Assembly: GCA_033002965.1 (NCBI GenBank)
Contig: JAURVB010008515.1
Location: 26,586-90,585 of the forward strand
DNA from: Piper betle
Lineage: Eukaryota; Streptophyta; Magnoliopsida; Piperales; Piperaceae
Length of the DNA stretch: 64,000 nucleotides
Direction: 5' to 3'
Made by a program: the position numbers and the translations under genes. How positions within the stretch are numbered: the stretch's first letter is position 1; the number at the start of each line of letters is the position of its first letter. This document shows, one piece after another, positions 48,728 through 61,746 of this stretch. The notes under the pieces were generated by a model. It was not told the DNA's origin. It was given only the letters and a program-made list of their open reading frames with translations, and made no database searches.

Positions 48728-49614
48728 CTTGCAAATGCCCCCTCCCCCACAAGCAACACAAGAAAAATGGTCAGAAAACGGGGGAGTTTCCAGCGAATCT
48801 GCTCGGGGAATGGGAGAACAATTTACCGCCCTCGCTCCTCCCCTGCGGTAGTGGCAGCGGCGGGGGCGATGGCGGCGGCGGCGGCGGCGTGGATTGTAGA
48901 TGGGAGTTGGCGGGAATGGATCATGGGCTTGTTGGGCCATGATGTAGATGATATCATGATGAGCCTAAAGGCCCATTTTAGAGGTAAATCATTCTCAAGT
49001 TGCCCACTATCTTCTTCAGTTCATCCACCGTTTAGGGTTAGGTTTGGGTTCAAATATCCGATATAATTTTAATATTCAATGTTTTAACTACCCCGAATTA
49101 GGTACTTTTGGTCCAAAGTTTCGATTTGAGTTTGATTTCGAGTATTTAAATGTAATATATATTTCAAACATTTTAAATTGAATATGACTTGTGGTTTCTG
49201 ATCTCAAATGTATTTCGTTTAAATTGATGGGTATATTATAAAATGTTTCTCCTTACTTACGTATTTAACTTAAATCCAATGACATGTAGTAAGGCTAGCA
49301 ATATTATATTGGATCGGGAATTTGGAAGATAAATTTCCTTAATTAAAACTACGTAATTATAGTGACAAACTTATGCTATACCAAAAAGAAAATGTCTTGA
49401 ATTTGATGATAGTTCGAATCCATTTATTTTATTGAGTATATAACCTCAAACAATATGTACAAAGAACAATTTACCCAAGTGAACAAACTGGTAAATGGAA
49501 CAGTTAAGGCTGATACATCTCATGGAAGGAAATCATCATGTAGCTCTCTCTCTCTCTCATGTCAAAATGGATACTTTGTCTACCACTTATTCAAACAACT
49601 CATAACAAAAGCCA
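48728..49614. other. Leader of the small gene and AT-rich intergenic DNA
   Basis: 48728-48900 is GC-rich with GGCGGCGGC repeats, compatible with a 5' UTR/promoter on the minus strand. 49060-49610 is AT-rich and likely includes the 3' UTR of the VAN3-binding-like gene. Confidence 0.4.
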
Positions 49615-52135
49615 CTAACTCAATTTCAACAACTTTAATGATTTGTCAGCCTCATCAATGGTGGCCACTTGTTCAAGCATGGCTCTTGCGCTTTCCACCC
49701 ATTTCTGCCTATGAGCCTTGTTCTTACATTCAAACTCAAGAAGCCCCTGCCCTGTTCTCAACCCAAAGTACGCTTTTTCCTCCACACCTTCTCTACTCGG
49801 TCTTCCAGGCCATGCTGCAACATCTTCACAAACACCAAGTACAACACCTGGAAAAAGAAGCAACAGGTTGTTCTTCAACAGTCTGAAGTAAACTCTTTAC
49901 AACCTGAGAACAAGAATGTGCCGTCCTCATTAGTTCTCATTTTATGATGTTCAATGTTTGGGGTATAAATTCTGGGGATCAAATTAAGGGATTTGGATTG
50001 TTTGATCCCAATGCACTCACTCTTTTTTGTTTTGGAGAATGCCCCTCCTACATGTTTGCTCTTAATCTGAAGCGTAACCTGTTGAGTAGCATTTATACAA
50101 GAAAATGTAAGTACCATCATATTCCATTGACGCATGGTCAACAACTATACATTGTCAAACTCACTCACCTGGGAGCTCTTACTAACATAAACGGCTACTT
50201 GCTTCCATTGCATAATACCTGAAAATTATCCATGAATATAGATCATTGTCTACCACTTACATCGAAGGTTTACAATGTCATTCTTATCAATGTGATCTCT
50301 AACATAACAAATAATTTGTATGTACCTTTTCTTGAGCGTTGAAGCAGTGTTCCTTCTTTACAAAATGTTGGTGAGATGATGTTGCAGGTCACCTCAGTTT
50401 GGTTTGTGAAGCCTCCTGTAACACCTTTCTCACAAGGGGTTATGGCTGCAGTGTTCCTCCCTTCTCTTTGTGCTCTGGCCCTCAAAATGGCTGCCCCTCT
50501 CAGAGCTTTATTCATCAGAAAAACAAACATACATTAAACTTCAGAACAATATTTTCGTACTACTAATGAACTATTAAACTGAAATATCAAAATTGGCATC
50601 GCAGACTTGAGCTTTTACACGAAATTTTTTAAGAAAAGTTGCTTGCCTACATGGGGGCGTAGCGAAGGGTTATAATTGGTCAAAAATGATGAAGATTCTG
50701 TTCGAAACCGTTAGTAAAGCGGTAAAAAGTTTACTGCTTCACTAACGGTTTTTGAATTAAATCGGAGAAAATGATGAAGATCCTGTTTGTTTGTTGTTCG
50801 CTGTATAAGAAAAATAGTTAAAAATTTTATTAATTTAACCAATCAACTTTAAATATAAATAATAATAATAAAAAGCTCTATCATAACCTATTTACCGATT
50901 TAACCAAATATTATTTTATTATTTAAAGTTTATAATTATAAAGTTCATTTCTACCTCCTATAAATTTTTAAACTTTTAATTGTCAAAGTATCAATTCAAT
51001 TAATTTAATTAGCTTAGATTATTTATATACTAATTTCATAATTCTTTATAATAGACTCACATAGTTTAGTTTGGATGGTTGAAATAGTTTATATTTTGTA
51101 AATGACAAATTATTTTAGATAACTTCAACTTTTAACCTAACGTAATAAAGTTGAATTTATAATATATAATTTTTATCTAATTTAACCACGTTTAAACCAT
51201 TTAACTGGCGATTAAATGATGAAAATGTGTAAAACGGCGGAAATTTAGTTCCGAAAGAATACAATAAACTTGGTTAATGTCTTTGATTATGGTAAACATT
51301 TTTAAAACGATAAACGGGTGAGGCAATCGAGAGCCGTAATCGAGCCATTTACAACTCGTCTTGTAATTATTCTTACAGTTTTCGAACAGAATGGAAATTC
51401 AATAGAGCTTAAGATTGATTACCTGTAGCAGCGGCAGCAGTCATGGTGATCAAGTCACCGGGAGTTCTAACTTCCACTCCAGACCTGACCATGGAGCTCA
51501 CCTGTTCTGTATCTGCACCTGCCAGCTGAGCACTCTCCACACAATGTGATGCTAGCAACTCTGTCGCAGAAGCCATTGCCATGGCCATCTTGGCCTCCCC
51601 CGCCTCGGCCTTTTCGGCCGTCTCCGCCGCCACGGCCGCCACCGCAGCCGCAACTCCAGCGACAGAAAGTGCGGCATGTATCTGGGCATTGTCTACTCTG
51701 GCCTTCTCTTTCTTCCTCATCTTCCTAGCATTGTTGAACTCATCAATATAATTGGTGGGGAACCAATCACCGATTACACCTTGTTGGGTATTAGCAGGCT
51801 GCTAGTAACAATGGACTTGTGTTAATATCTTCTACATAAATGGATCAATGGTCTGTGAAAGCTAATTGGCAAAGTTATAGTAATTGATTGATTACTCGGA
51901 CAATAGTGGGGGTGTTGGGCATCTTTGTAGTCATGTTAGGCTTCTGACTGGGGAGGAAGGCCATCTTTTGGGCGAGTGCTTTGGAGATTTCCGCAGCGGA
52001 GATGCTCCAAGATCTTGACAAGAACTCCATTGGCTCCCTTGGTGTCTGAGGAGGTGGAATCAATGGAAGTTCAACATGGCTACCCAAGTACTCTTCCTCC
52101 TCTTCCTCTAACGTGAAGAAGCTACTACTCTCCAT
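49615..52135 (-). CDS. VAN3-binding protein / FORKED-like protein (DUF828 plus PH-like domain)
   Basis: Proteins of this plant family act with the ARF-GAP VAN3 at the trans-Golgi/endosome in PIN trafficking and vein patterning. Six exons join in frame to 379 residues: 51896-52135, 51423-51801, 50326-50505, 50169-50218, 50021-50078, 49615-49847. The N-terminus contains [20 protein letters not shown], the hallmark of the DUF828 (auxin canalisation) region. Exon 2 contributes [12 protein letters not shown], an alanine-rich helix ([18 protein letters not shown]) and [19 protein letters not shown]. Exons 3-6 form the PH-like part: [31 protein letters not shown] and [26 protein letters not shown], then a final helix [13 protein letters not shown]. 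The exon 2 acceptor has a TAGCAG (NAGNAG) arrangement that would add or drop one Gln. Frames are intact. Confidence 0.92.
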
Positions 52136-52510
52136 TTGAGCTAACTATTTCAGAAAATGAAGAAAATAAGAGAAACCCACAAAAATGTATCCATGGATTG
52201 GAAGATTGGTCATCAACGTTACCTTACAGTTCCATATAATCCAACTCTATCTCATCGTGAACTATGTACACATACAAATCGCAAGCATAAATAGGAAAAT
52301 TTTGTTTAAATGTCTTACCAAGGTGGCGTTGCTTTGTATACTTATATTGGGGAGGAAGCAGGCATGAAAAAAGGTGATTAAAGTAGACAAGACAGGAGAC
52401 CAACTCCTCGTGCTTGCTTTTCTTCTCCTCTTTGGGTTCCTAAATCCCATTCCAATCTCTTAAAAAGGTGTTACCAATCCTCCATGAAATAGTATTATAG
52501 CTAGAAACTT

Positions 52511-52560
<50 letters not shown>

Positions 52561-54595
52561 GAAAACATTAGCCATGATAAACGGGGTAACACCTTGTCTG
52601 TTTGGCGTCTCCAAGTTGTTGGTAATGGCTTGTCATCATGCCATCTCTTCATGCGCAGCAGAACACTTATAATAAAGATTACCTGCTCTTCTTACCATAT
52701 ATCATGGCTTCCTGCGTGCCGTTGCTGTTGGCCCTCCACCAAATGGTTCTATCATTCTGTCTTTTGGATCTGTAGAGAACTAAATATGTATACATGCATG
52801 ATTTTGCCTTCAATCTAAGAATTAAATAATAGAACTTAATAAAAGAGCCTTATTAATTAAGTGTATGGTGTCATAATCAGAGTATATATCATTATTATAA
52901 GAGCTATAACTAATGATATTTATGAATAATAGAATAGGTATCCAGATATGTTGCAGTTGAACTAAAAACTATTGGTTTCACGGTAAGTATGAATGGTAAG
53001 TTAGACTTAGATGAATGAGTTTATCAAGTTACAGGCCGGTTGAGGTGGTGATGATGAATGCACTTGATGTTTAGCATGGTTAGTGGATAGCTTTTGATGC
53101 CGAGAAAAAGGTTCTTTTACAAATGTGAAAGTGTGATAAAGGGATCGATGTGTAATACTCACTACTTAATGCCTTTCAAGGTGCTAGACAACTAAAGGAA
53201 GATTGGGAAAAATATAAAGGTGCCCAAAAAATAATTTCATATCCTCGTGACATTGTTCAAACCATTTGATCATTTTTTCCAAGAAATGATATTAATCAAT
53301 GATTTGTCACTACTCACTGTTACTTGATCCTTTAGAGTACTTTTTAAGATTGATACTGATCAAAATTATGAACACAGATCATAACAAATACTAATGTCTA
53401 CATCCATATTTGATGCTTTCCTACCATAAATAATTGTCTGACGGTGCCTTGATATACGCTCAACACATAAATAGTGGCGCACTAAGCTAAATACTTTTCA
53501 TGTATGTTGTCCGATAAAAGAGAATCTAGTTCCTGTTTATCACTTTATAATTAGAAGTCAATGTTGGTGACCATGCATAATGTCTATCTAATTGAGGTTT
53601 ATAAGCCAAATTTATCAAAGCAGTAATCTAATGCTTTTCTTCTTTGTGAAGGGATTTGCATCATGGGCAGAATCAAATGAATTGTCTTTACTTGATTTGA
53701 GCTTTAATATATTTGTAAAGAATTTGCATGCTTGGAACAAATTTATAAGAGACAGATACTCTGCTTCAAAAAGTTGAACTAAACATCTTTGCTCCTGATC
53801 ATATTCTCATCTTAGTGGCCTTAGTAGATCTCATCTTGACAAAACATGAAACCTACTAGGAATTATAGCAGATATATAGTCCAATAGTAGGAATCACTTA
53901 TGAACTAGCAATAAGATAATCTAGTCTCCATGGTTCTTGGCATAAAAAATTATTGACCCTCATAGAAAATTAATAAGGGATCCTTCCTGATTACTTAAGT
54001 AGATGCCATGAGTGCTGCTCAGGAAAAAGAAAAAAAGAAGATAAAGGTAAATGTCGAGTATCAAATTATATCTTCACGTTTGTTGGGGGCAAAATGATTA
54101 TATATAATTATGTAAAAGTTTTTATGTAGGCCAACATGTTGAGAGCATTAACATGTTCTACAAAATAAATAAAATGAGAATAGTTACGTTTAACATGACA
54201 AACAACGTTTTGGCCTATTGATGTGACTATGACATTATTGGAGCTCAAATACTAAACCTTATTATTTTTAAACTTAAAGTTTAAACTCCAACTCTTAATT
54301 CTCAAACGTAATTGGGTTTTATACAATTTTAATTATCAAGAACCACCATACAAACTTATAGTGAAACCACCAATGTTTAGGGTAGATGAATCAATTCAAA
54401 TTATTAACTTAAAGAAACAAGCTAATTACAATTCATGAGCCATATTGCGAAGAATACAATGTAGTACTTTCATTTGCTTCCTTTCTTCACATCTTCAAAC
54501 AAGAAAATTGAGAGAACCAAAGAACACCAAATTCATGATTATCTGCATACATGACTCTCCCAATAATCTCAAACAAAGAAAATTGATAGAAGTTA
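52136..54595. other. Intergenic DNA with TA repeat and unassigned decayed sequence
   Basis: A (TA)n run lies at about 52518-52560. From 52850 to 54590 the sequence looks like decayed repeat DNA of moderate complexity, but I found no retroelement domain on either strand. The first 300 bp include the VAN3-binding-like promoter. Confidence 0.35.
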
Positions 54596-57113
54596 TGTAA
54601 AACCCGTGACTTGAGTCAGAGTTTTACATTAACGAACTAGCATGTTCAATTGACGATTCGAGTTGAGTCAGTTTCTAACGCGCGTGCTGAAATCGCTGTT
54701 AGTCGTGCATTATGAGTGATGAGGGTCAAGAGTATCCGAGTATACGATGATAATGTCAGAAAAATGATAAGAAATAAGTTATCAAAGTATATGACAATAT
54801 GTAACTATTTTTTTGTATTTGATTGTAGAATTATTTTTAGGTTGATACGCATTAAGACGCATTATAGAGCAATTTGAGTGGGTTATTATTTATACAATAT
54901 ATCATTTTGATGTTGTGGTATGTACTATATTTTATAAGATTTTCCCCTTTTTGGATATTTTTTAAGATTTATTACAAATTAATTATTATTTTTTAGTTGA
55001 GTCAAAGTTAAGTCAACTTTTTTTACTAAATTGCCACCTAACCTTCATCACAACCCTTTACTCACCTAAACCCCAACACCAACCCCATCCTCACCGTCGA
55101 CGCCCCCTCTAGCCACTCCTCCAACGGCTGCACCAGCTGCCAATCAATGCCACCAACCTCCGCTAGGCTGTCCACTGAGCTTTTTCCTCACTCACCAGTC
55201 ATCGTCCAACCTCCAAGACGCATCGACGCCACGCCCTAACACCGCACCTTAGCTCTGCATGTCCCAGAGCTGTTTGCGTTGTTCTGCCTCCACCATGCTA
55301 CTGATGTCCTCCCCCTACAACCCCAACCTTTCCCCCATGCCGAGGGCCGCCCCCGAGGCCTGTCAAAAGGACAAGCCAACCGACCCTGGGCCAACTCGAC
55401 GCCACCGCCTGCGATCATCGCCGCCACTGCCACCCTCACCACCACCATCGTTGGGTTAAGCTCACAGAGTTGGTGCCAATCCATAGCCCCTATTGACTTG
55501 CTTAAAATTGCCAAAAATTGGATTCGCTGAAATTTGGTAGATTTTTCACCATATTCATCTAGTCAAACCTGATTGAATTTTGTATACCGCTAGGTGCTAA
55601 ATTTGAGTCTCAAATTGCGCAACAAACCTTAGATATCACCAATTGCCGACAATACATGGTATAATCAACTCTGACTTAATTACTTAAAAGTGATAATTAG
55701 CAGCAAAACATGTTAAAATTTAATTGAATGATGTGATAAATATTTTTATTGTAAATAAAAATGAATTACATGATTGAATTATATTAAAATGAATGCTAAA
55801 GAACTAATTAAGTAAATTAAGCATGTGATGTTAATTAAATACAACATAGCCTAGAAAATCTGATATTGATTAATGTGTGATTTGATATAATGTGTGCTTT
55901 GATATGTGTGTGTTATAGGATTTGTGAATGCATTATAGTCGGCATTAACTTTTAGTTTTGATGTGTAAGTATGGAGTAGGAGCTCGCTGCCTATGCACGT
56001 GAACACGATTGGAGCTTCTACTAGGTCTATTTAGGACTCATTTCTCGTTTTGTTTATTTACTCTATCACGTTTTGATTTTAACAGGTAAGCAGACATATT
56101 GAGTGGTGGATTTATTGTATCCCACTCCATATAAGTCATTTAGTTGTATGAAATTCCAGATTAATAACCCTCAAGGATGAGATCCCTCGAGTTTATTTTC
56201 GAAAACTCAGATCCAGATCAATATGCCTTCAGGCCTATTATATTACAATACCTACCCAGTGCCAATGTACTTGTAATTTTCTCAACTTTTCAGTGAGATG
56301 TGAAACAAGGGAAAATCAACAATCATGCTAGAAGAGTGGGCGCGTGCTAGTCAAACCGGGCTCTGTATTTGGTGAACGTTTATCCCATTTTTGAGGGATT
56401 CTGATAACTCCACCTTTGAGTTCCTCAAACCCGGAGAAGTGTGAAAGTTTACGAATACTGCAATACAGTGCATGTCTAGACTTGTGATTTTAAAGGGTAC
56501 TGAATGAACATGCTTGGGAGTACTTGGCCTTTGCACTGAGGGTCAGGAGTGATACGGAGGATGTAATTGACCAAAAGAACAGAAATTGATTTTCCCACTT
56601 AAGGGATAGTTTTAAAGTTGCCAAAGAATGAGATAAGATAGAATGAGACGTTATCAAGTCGAGGCCGACGGCTCTTAATTAGTGCCCTTATAAGAGATTC
56701 TATGAGGAAAAATTAGAATATTTTTATTTAACAGGAGAGTCAGTTCTCCTATGCCAATTTGTTATTAGTTATTTTTGAACCAGTAATGCTCATTACTGGC
56801 ATTTTTTATTACTTAAGTAGGTGAGAATTTTGAGGATTGAGTGTTATCGGGAATGCGGAAGAATAACGATGTATAATGCACACATGAACTTGACAAATGA
56901 AATTGATGATGTTGAATGATGAATTGTTGTGAATGACGCTAATTGAATGTTATTTCTATGAATTGATAAACTGTTTGGGATGTGATTGAAAATTGTGAAT
57001 ATAAATGAACAAGTTGAGCAATAAAGTCTAGATTCGGCTCAGTATATAAGAAGTGATGATAATTGAAAATGTAGAGATGAAATATCATGTTTTTGCTTGC
57101 GTTCTCTTTTTAT

Positions 57114-57183
<70 letters not shown>

Positions 57184-57479
57184 TGATTGTTATTGACAGG
57201 GTGGTCCTTATTACACTTTTAGGGATAATTCTATCTATTTTGTTTCAAAAATAATTATTTTCTTTAAACTTTTTCCTTATTTGGTTTATTTTATACATGC
57301 TTACATATCATAGCATGTATCTAAAATTACATTAGAACCTAAATATCTCATCTATGTATTGATGCTTACATTATCATCTTGAGATACTGAGCTTAGATCT
57401 AGATCGGTTTAACAAATAGTACGATCATGGGTAATATTTTCGAGTTAGCTCAGTGGGTGAACCAAAATAGAGTGTTATG
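54596..57479 (+). repeat. Solo LTR of the long-LTR family (2884 bp)
   Basis: It begins TGTAAAACCCGTGACTTGAGTCAGAGTTTTACA and ends AGAGTGTTATG. It matches 3432-6375 through its length, for example GATGAGGGTCA(A/T), GGAGTAGGAGCTCGCTG, GATGAGATCCCTCGAG and GACAGGGTGG(A/T)CC. No polypurine tract, primer-binding site or coding remnant flanks it, as expected after LTR-LTR recombination. Flanking 5-mers (AGTTA and AGCAG) do not form a clear target duplication. A 62-nt (TA)n lies at 57119-57180. Open frames at 55236-55530 are incidental. Confidence 0.8.
57119..57180. repeat. (TA)31 microsatellite inside the solo LTR
   Basis: It is an uninterrupted TA run. The copy at 3432-6375 has only short ATAT stretches at the corresponding place (about 6070-6098). 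Confidence 0.95.
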
Positions 57480-57576
57480 AGCAGGTTTAAAATAACCATG
57501 CACTGACATTATTATTTGACCTTAAAAGGTTAGGCAATAAGTGCCCACAAGAAGAGATTTAACACTGAGTAACTAA

Positions 57577-58846
57577 TCAGAAATCAGAAGCCGGAAGAGG
57601 CACGTAGGACCCAATAAAGATGTCACTGCATACATGTCCAGCTAGGCCACCCCAATGTGAGGGCCAATCCAAAAGATCCAATTCTGGGAGAAGTCGCCGG
57701 CGGCAACTGCCGGACCGAACGACGTGATCAGGTTCATCAATCCGCCGCTGAAGGGCCCTGCGGCGAGGATTTTGGCCCCCAAGATGAAGCCGATGGCGAT
57801 CGGAGCAATGGTTCCCAAGTAGCCCTTCTTAGAATCCGCAGCTGTGGCGGCGACAGTGTATATTAGCGCAAAGGTTATAATAATCTCCATGACCACACCT
57901 TCCAATGTGTTCCTCCCTGATGCCACTCCATGAGTGGCAATGCCCTAGACATTTGCATGGATTAAAATTTGTATGAAAAATTAAAAATTGACTTGTTAAA
58001 AACTTTTTCATTAAATGTGCGGGTCATTATAAAATTAATAACAAGATTGTCATTAATTGGACCATTATCGTCAATACCTTAATTCAATTAGGTTGGCAAT
58101 ATAGATTCTATATCATGGATTGATTGTTTTTACAATTAAATCGATGAAAGAAAAACTCACATATGTTATTCATGTAAGTGTGCTACCCTGTGGGCGACGA
58201 ACTTTAAGAGGAGGCAGGCAACGGCCGAGCTGTGGCACTAGGCAATCCGGTAGAAGATGCTAGTTAAAATGGTGATGTTGCCGATGACGGCAAACCCCAA
58301 GGTGGCGGCGAGGTTGACGTGGCCGCCGGAGATGTTAGCAGCTATGGACACACCGACGAAAAGTGCAAATGCATGGGCCACTGCGAGAGCACCAGGCCAG
58401 CTGGGTCCAGGGCTGCATCGGCTGTAAGTTTGCCTGCATAATTAATCCAGTTAATTCCATGTTCAACCGAATCCCCTGCAACTCTTATGAATTTATAAGG
58501 GGTATTTTAGGTATTCAATGGAAATCGATAAGTCCCATCCTTTTAATTCGGATCAAAGTTGGCCGTCACAAGCAAATTAGAGCTCACTTTTACGTCTCAA
58601 ATGACCAAAATAGCCTCCTCCCTTCATCAAATTTTCCAATCACGCCTGACCCGAGGTAAGATCTTTATCACCTAACAATTATTCAACATTACCTGCTTAT
58701 GCTTCAAAATGTAGCATCCCAAATGCGATGGCAGAGCGGACAGCAGCGAAAACGAAGAGGCGGGTTGCAATGAACTCGGACAAGTAAGCCTTGATCGAGC
58801 CGGCATTGAAGGAGTCGCCGACGGTTCCGATCGCAATCTTCATCAT
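57577..58846 (-). pseudogene. Tonoplast aquaporin (TIP2-type) pseudogene
   Basis: Three exons of a tonoplast intrinsic protein are visible: about 58693-58846 (MKIAIGTVGDSFNAGSIKAY), 58187-58433 ([27 protein letters not shown]) and 57577-57944 (GVASGRNTLEGVVMEIIITF, APIAIGFILGAKILAAGPFSGG). Disabling changes are a stop just before the first intron (HFEA-stop), a one-base loss after PAGLV, a stop in FYRIA-stop-CHSS, and a frameshift near the C-terminus; the correct C-terminal tail (SDIFIGSYVPLPASDF) is in another frame. The two pore motifs are also changed: NPA reads NLA in the first and NLI in the second. Introns with plausible splice sites remain, so this is a duplicated copy. TIP2 over other TIPs is from remembered similarity. 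Confidence 0.9.
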
Positions 58847-59843
58847 CTTTCCTCTCTTCCACTAAACTAAAAACCAGGTGGTCAAGAACCCTATTCTGTT
58901 GTTAGGAGCCTCACAAGGAGTGTGCTTATATAGTGACGAAGATCATGTACAAATGGCCGCAAGGTGATATGGGCCCAAGCCGGCACCGAGCAATGGGGAT
59001 CCAAGGCATGCAATGAGATACGTAGATGTGCAAATGTTTTGTATGAAAAGTGCTTCGATATATCGAGCTTGATAATTGGCTTCAGTTTGCTCGGTTAAAA
59101 TTTGACATGAATCAAGCAGATCTTTATTTTTTCTTCATAAATATACAAATTAAACAACTTTGACAAAAATTTTAGATTGAAAAAAATTAGTACGAATATT
59201 AGACTGATAATTTGCTATAAGGCAGACATTATAGCTGCAAATCACCCACCCATTAAAAATATCCTTGTCACAGTTTTGTTATTTCAAATATAAATAAATA
59301 TTTTTGCATTGGCTTCTCTAGTTATCACAGGGACTTAACAGCACTGTAAATCCTTCCAGCTGATTATTTTTCATGAACATTATGTGAAGATTTAATTGGT
59401 TTGTCGGTTATGAGAAAATGGGGTATTTATTTCGTAAATTAAAATGCATTTGTCTAGCAACAAAGGATAATATGGATTGTTAAAAACTTGAAAACTAGTT
59501 GTAGAGTACTTTAATTTGACTCAGCTAACTCAAACCCCAATAGGCTCTCCAAGAACCCAGAAAAAGTCAGTTATGCAAATTCAACCACTTATATTTCAAA
59601 AAAATTATTGAAATTCCTACGAGAAAGACGCAAAATTTAGTAGTTCTTTCTTTTAAAATGAAATTTGCCGTAGGATGTTTTATTAACCATCGTTGATAAG
59701 TACATTAGTGGTTGCTCTTTCGAAAAGCGAACACCAAGAAGGTAGCCGATCATTGACAAACCAAACCAAAGGAGGTGAGTAAGTTTAAGCGAAGCTGGAT
59801 AATGAAATTAGATAGATAAATTCAAGAGGCCGAGCATCAATCT
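58847..59843. other. Upstream region of the aquaporin pseudogene
   Basis: The first 150 bp include a TATA-like GCTTATATAGTGACG at about 58924, the likely former promoter. The remainder is AT-rich with no gene. Confidence 0.4.
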
Positions 59844-61300
59844 TGTAACATCCCAAAAAATTTTTTAAGTGTGACGGCAAACCATACGATGTTAGAAATT
59901 AATAAAACTATTGATTAAATTACTATTATACAAATTTTACGGGAGCGAAATCCAAAACATAGGCTAGAACCACTCAATGGCCAACTAAAATCATATATGT
60001 TGTGCCAAAACACACAATTACAGCTCGGACAACTCAACGGAGCATACCATATGTCATAAACATATATATATATATATATATCATATATATATATATATAC
60101 TAGAATATAGTCAATAATAATATGTCCGCATGATACATAAATATATACATGTATTAGAATCTAATCGATAATAACATATTTATATCATAATAAAGATATA
60201 CATATTTCAAAAATCTTGGCATCAATAACATACCCGTATCATACATAAATATAAACATATACCGGAATCTATTTAACAGTAACATGCTCTGTTTTAGTAA
60301 GATCATACAATAAAACACACATACGCATACGTAATGTGTTAAGTGTTAGTGCATGAGCCAAAATAATAACCAATGACTAATAAATCAAATAATACCAAAG
60401 AAGCACACATCACGAATACATATGTAAGTACATAAGCCAACATGATAACCCATAGCCATGACTACTCAATCAAACTAAAAATTTAATAACATAATATATA
60501 TAAAAAATACACTTCAAAATATGATTGATGTACGAATATGTCGACATATAACTAACTTTAATAGAAAATTCTAACAAACTTCGAAACTAACAACCATGTT
60601 GAAAAACTCAACAAATGTAATTGTTTCCCACGTAAATTTTACCCCTTCTCGGATGAGAAGGATATGCTTATACAGACAAGACACAGTGAAGACGAAAAAA
60701 ATAAAAAATAAAAGGTCATAATAAATTAGTAATAAATACATACACATTCTATAACACAGAAGAACTAAAAAAAGTCTGTACAAATTAAACCAAGATTACC
60801 TTTTAGTGTACTAGGTGAGATGTCACTCCAATTGGGGTGAGCGGTTCTTTCATCACAAATTAGGTGTCGTTTCATATTCTGATTGGTACTACGACTTTTC
60901 TGCATAAAATTCGTTATTGGAAGTATAATCAATAAGACAGAAGTTAATTACATGATGGTAAATCATTTTTTAAAAGGATAAATCATATTTAAGGTGTCTT
61001 AATTATTCAATCTAATAGTCCTTAGTTCCCAACAATATGTCATTCACCAAATGCTAACTCCGAGTATTAGAAACGACGTAGAGAAAAATTATGAGACATG
61101 GAACTTCTCAATCATGCAATACGAATGCACAAACAAGCGATATTATAATCTCAAACAAATAAGTCAAATATGATATTCTTTGCTGGCAATTAGTCTTATT
61201 TAAGAATGTGTAAACCAGTTAAAAAGTCAGTAGTAGTGAAGCATTCAATGTCACATAGTCATCTAACACAAATTGCCACTTTTTACTGCATAAAACATTA
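59844..61300 (-). repeat. Possible reversed LTR fragment
   Basis: TGTAACATCCCAAAAAATTTTTTAAG at 59844 has the look of the complement of a plant Ty3 LTR end (...GGGATGTTACA). AT-rich text with TA microsatellites (60060-60100) follows. I could not find the other border or match it to the other LTRs here, so extent and nature are uncertain. Confidence 0.3.
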
Positions 61301-61746
61301 TAAAAATATAATAAAACACATAAATAAAAACCTCAAATAATAATATTGTAGTTCTTTGGGATCTGAACTGTTCGATTGGCTGGAATTCAATATGATAGTC
61401 CCCATAAATAAAAGCCAACGCATTTTCTTGTTTCTATATGCCATATAAATGCTAGGTTTCTCCTCCATTGTCTACATTGTTTAAACCTAATAATTCATCA
61501 AACAATATAGAAAACTCGCGAAGCAAAGCAATAATCAGGGCTCCGTACATGTCAAAACAAGATATAAACCATGAGACCTTGATGAAGTAGCTGAAACCAT
61601 ACAAGTCAATCTCTCATACAACAATTAGTTTGATCTTATTCAGATAGTTGTTACAGAGCAGCAGTTGAGATTGAAAAACAATGCTCATCTACGTACAGAA
61701 CACTTGAGACAACTCAGAGATTCAAGTAACACTGTCCTCACTTGGA

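Noticed and set aside
49455..49947. Plus-strand ORFs of 143 and 92 codons
   Set aside because: They are antisense to the last exon of the VAN3-binding-like gene, whose protein is clearly recognisable on the other strand.
52850..54590. A Ty1/copia fragment on the minus strand
   Set aside because: Some text recalls decayed copia sequence, but no RT, integrase or RNase H motif could be read.
57642..57926. 94-codon aquaporin-like ORF as a functional gene
   Set aside because: It is only the third exon of a TIP pseudogene with stops and frameshifts in all exons and a lost second NPA motif.
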